A DNA stretch of 6,548 nucleotides from contig JAPLWR010000029.1 of assembly GCA_026396495.1 (NCBI GenBank), positions 1,968 through 8,515 of the forward strand, read 5' to 3'. The stretch comes from Candidatus Magasanikiibacteriota bacterium. GTDB taxonomy: Bacteria > Patescibacteriota > Patescibacteriia > Magasanikbacterales > UBA10003. The position numbers were made by a program, and so were the translations under genes. Below are positions 4,528 to 6,548 of the stretch, piece by piece (the stretch's first letter is position 1; each line of letters starts with the position of its first letter). The notes under the pieces were generated by a model. It was given only the letters and a program-made list of their open reading frames with translations, was not told where the DNA came from and did no database searches.

Positions 4528-6548
4528 ATGCAAGACAAAATCACCATCAAAGGTGCCCGTGAACACAATTTAAAAAATATTGATTTAGAGATACCACGTA
4601 ATAAAATGGTAGTCTTTACCGGTTTGTCTGGTTCAGGCAAATCTTCTCTAGCCTTTGACACTATTTTTGCCGAAGGCCAGCGCCGCTACATTGAATCTTT
4701 ATCATCTTACGCCCGCCAGTTTTTAGGTGGTTTGCAAAAACCAGACGTAGATGAAATTGAAGGACTTTCCCCAGCTATTTCTATTGACCAAAAAGCTCAT
4801 AGCGCTAACCCTCGTTCTATCGTAGCTACTATCACAGAAATTTACGATTATCTACGTGTTTTATTTGCTCGCGCTGGCCAACCTTTTTGTCCAGTTTGCG
4901 GAGGTAAAATTGAAAAAATGACCACGGACGAAATTGACAATCATATTCATAAAAAATTAGAAGAAATTAAACATACTCTCAACAGCAAAAAAAGCTTTTT
5001 AGAATTAACTGTTTTATCTCCAGTGGTACGCGGACGCAAAGGTGAATATTACCAGATGCTTTATGATCTATATAATTCTGGATATTTAGAAGCTAGAATT
5101 GATGGCCAAATTAAATCTTTACGCGAGCAAATCATTATAGATAAAAATCAAAAACATACTATTGAAATCGTCATGGATAAAATTCCCATGCAAACCAAAA
5201 TGAAAGTAGTAGAGAGTGAATTAGGAAAATACAAGGTAGAAGACAAAGAAGCAGAAAGACGTTTGGCTGAAGCAATAGAAAAATCAGTGGAATTATCTAA
5301 TGGTTTAATTACTATTATTTTTCCTGACAAATCAGAATACACCTACAGCACTCTTTATTCTTGTCCTCAAGATGGTTATAGTTTTCCGGAAATAGAACCC
5401 CGTCTGTTTAGTTTTAATAGCCCTTATGGTTACTGTCCTACTTGCACTGGACTAGGAACGGAATCATTATTTAGTGAAAATATTTGTCCAGCTTGTGAAG
5501 GCAAAAGACTTAACATCAACTCACTCAATGTAAAAATTACCAATAAAAATATTTGGGAAATTACTAATTTAACCATTGAAGAAGCAAAGAAATTCTTTGC
5601 CGAAATTGAAGAAAAACTTTCTCCCAAAGAAAAAGAAATTTGTGTGGCTGTTTTAAAAGAAATCCAGAGCCGCTTAGATTTTATGTTTAATGTGGGCTTG
5701 CATTATTTAACTTTAAACCGTAGAGCCGGAACATTGTCTGGTGGTGAAGCCCAAAGAATTCGTTTAGCCTCTCAAGTGGGTACCCGCTTAGTTGGAGCTC
5801 TTTATGTGCTTGATGAACCAACCATTGGTTTACACCAAAAAGATAATGAACGGTTAGTAAACACTCTCCGCAATCTCTGCGACATTGGTAATAGTATTAT
5901 TGTGGTAGAACATGATGAAGATACAATTCTTACTAGCGATTGGATTGTAGATATTGGACCGGGCGCTGGTAAGAATGGCGGAGAAATTATTTTCTCCGGC
6001 CCCACTGATATTTTATTAAGTGGTAAAAAATCCAATGAAAAAAAATTTGATGACTGCCTGCTTATTGGCGACCCTCAAAAATCATTAACTGGAAAATATT
6101 TACGTGGAGAATTAAAAATTACTACACCTAAAAATAGAAGAAATGTAGACAAAACCACCGCCCACTTAAAAATTAAAGGTGCCAAAGAACATAATCTAAA
6201 AAATCTAAACTTAGAAATTCCTTTACGCCGTTTTATCTGTTTAACTGGAGTTTCCGGGTCTGGTAAGTCCACTTTAATGCATAATGTCATACAACAAGCG
6301 GTGACTTCAAAAATCTATGGTCTTAAAAAACCCACTACTTTTTCTAGTATTACTGGCACAGAATATTTAGATAAAATAATTGTTATTGACCAGTCACCCA
6401 TTGGCCGAACATCCCGCTCTAATCCCGCCACCTACACCAAAGCCTTTGATGAAATTAGAGCTTTATTTGCTGCCACAGTTGAGGCTAAAATGCGCGGCTT
6501 TGGACCAGGCCGTTTTAGTTTTAACGTCCCATCCACTCCTCCAGAACA
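4528..6548 (+). CDS. uvrA: Excinuclease ABC subunit A (UvrA), compact form, 3' end outside window
   Basis: UvrA is the dimeric ATPase that finds DNA damage and loads UvrB in nucleotide excision repair. The visible 673 residues cover ATPase domain I and the start of domain II. Walker A1 is GLSGSGKS (32-39). A CPVC motif (121-124) precedes the UvrB-binding region (about 130-275). The first ABC signature is LSGGEAQ (403-409), Walker B is LDEP (428-431), the His switch is VVEHDED (460-466), and Walker A2 is GVSGSGKST (574-582). Two features are odd. The zinc module reads CPQD (279-282)...CPTC (303-306), with Asp where the second Cys is expected. Only 13 residues separate C306 from CPACEGKRL (320-328), where typical UvrA has an insertion domain of over 100 residues. 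After FSFNV (663-667) the sequence reads PSTPPE rather than the usual GGRCE. The ATG at 4528 fits the family N-terminus; no Shine-Dalgarno is seen. The protein should exceed 800 residues in full. Confidence 0.96.
   Translation, partial: MQDKITIKGAREHNLKNIDLEIPRNKMVVFTGLSGSGKSSLAFDTIFAEGQRRYIESLSSYARQFLGGLQKPDVDEIEGLSPAISIDQKAHSANPRSIVATITEIYDYLRVLFARAGQPFCPVCGGKIEKMTTDEIDNHIHKKLEEIKHTLNSKKSFLELTVLSPVVRGRKGEYYQMLYDLYNSGYLEARIDGQIKSLREQIIIDKNQKHTIEIVMDKIPMQTKMKVVESELGKYKVEDKEAERRLAEAIEKSVELSNGLITIIFPDKSEYTYSTLYSCPQDGYSFPEIEPRLFSFNSPYGYCPTCTGLGTESLFSENICPACEGKRLNINSLNVKITNKNIWEITNLTIEEAKKFFAEIEEKLSPKEKEICVAVLKEIQSRLDFMFNVGLHYLTLNRRAGTLSGGEAQRIRLASQVGTRLVGALYVLDEPTIGLHQKDNERLVNTLRNLCDIGNSIIVVEHDEDTILTSDWIVDIGPGAGKNGGEIIFSGPTDILLSGKKSNEKKFDDCLLIGDPQKSLTGKYLRGELKITTPKNRRNVDKTTAHLKIKGAKEHNLKNLNLEIPLRRFICLTGVSGSGKSTLMHNVIQQAVTSKIYGLKKPTTFSSITGTEYLDKIIVIDQSPIGRTSRSNPATYTKAFDEIRALFAATVEAKMRGFGPGRFSFNVPSTPPE

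Overview
The window looks like part of a chromosome from a small-genome, AT-rich bacterium, most plausibly Patescibacteria/CPR (Parcubacteria-like). This is an inference from low GC (roughly 35-38% by eye outside one gene), very short intergenic gaps, near absence of Shine-Dalgarno sequences, and a compact UvrA that lacks a domain. The genes read well in the standard bacterial code. No rRNA, tRNA, CRISPR array, transposase or insertion sequence was seen, and no gene-free stretch exceeds about 170 bases.

Layout from left to right. (1) 1-653 (+) is the C-terminal part of an M20-family metallopeptidase (ArgE/DapE-like), followed by a hairpin terminator. (2) 728-1198 (+) is a single-gene unit encoding a GNAT-type acetyltransferase with a cysteine-rich tail. 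It has a visible Shine-Dalgarno and a clearly higher GC content than its neighbours, and it is closed by a perfect 11-bp-stem terminator. (3) 1291-3318 (+) is a complete uvrB with its own sigma-70-like promoter that would yield an almost leaderless mRNA. One base after its stop a CDP-alcohol phosphatidyltransferase (PgsA-like, 3320-3943) begins, so the two form an operon. (4) A bidirectional terminator separates this operon from a convergent, unrecognised 123-residue gene (3989-4360, minus). (5) A 167-bp divergent intergenic region carries back-to-back promoters, three copies of an ATTGAC half-site in alternating orientation, and an RNA hairpin in the uvrA leader. (6) 4528-6548 (+) is uvrA, cut off by the window end after 673 codons.

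Functionally the window joins two of the three core nucleotide excision repair proteins: UvrA (damage recognition ATPase) and UvrB (damage verification helicase). They sit in separate transcription units about 1.2 kb apart. The other genes are a phospholipid head-group enzyme, an amidohydrolase and an acetyltransferase, with no evident link to repair. The most interesting points are the remodelled UvrA (insertion domain absent, one zinc-ligand cysteine replaced by Asp, unusual sequence where the C-terminal zinc module should start) and the compact divergent control region shared by uvrA and the unknown gene.
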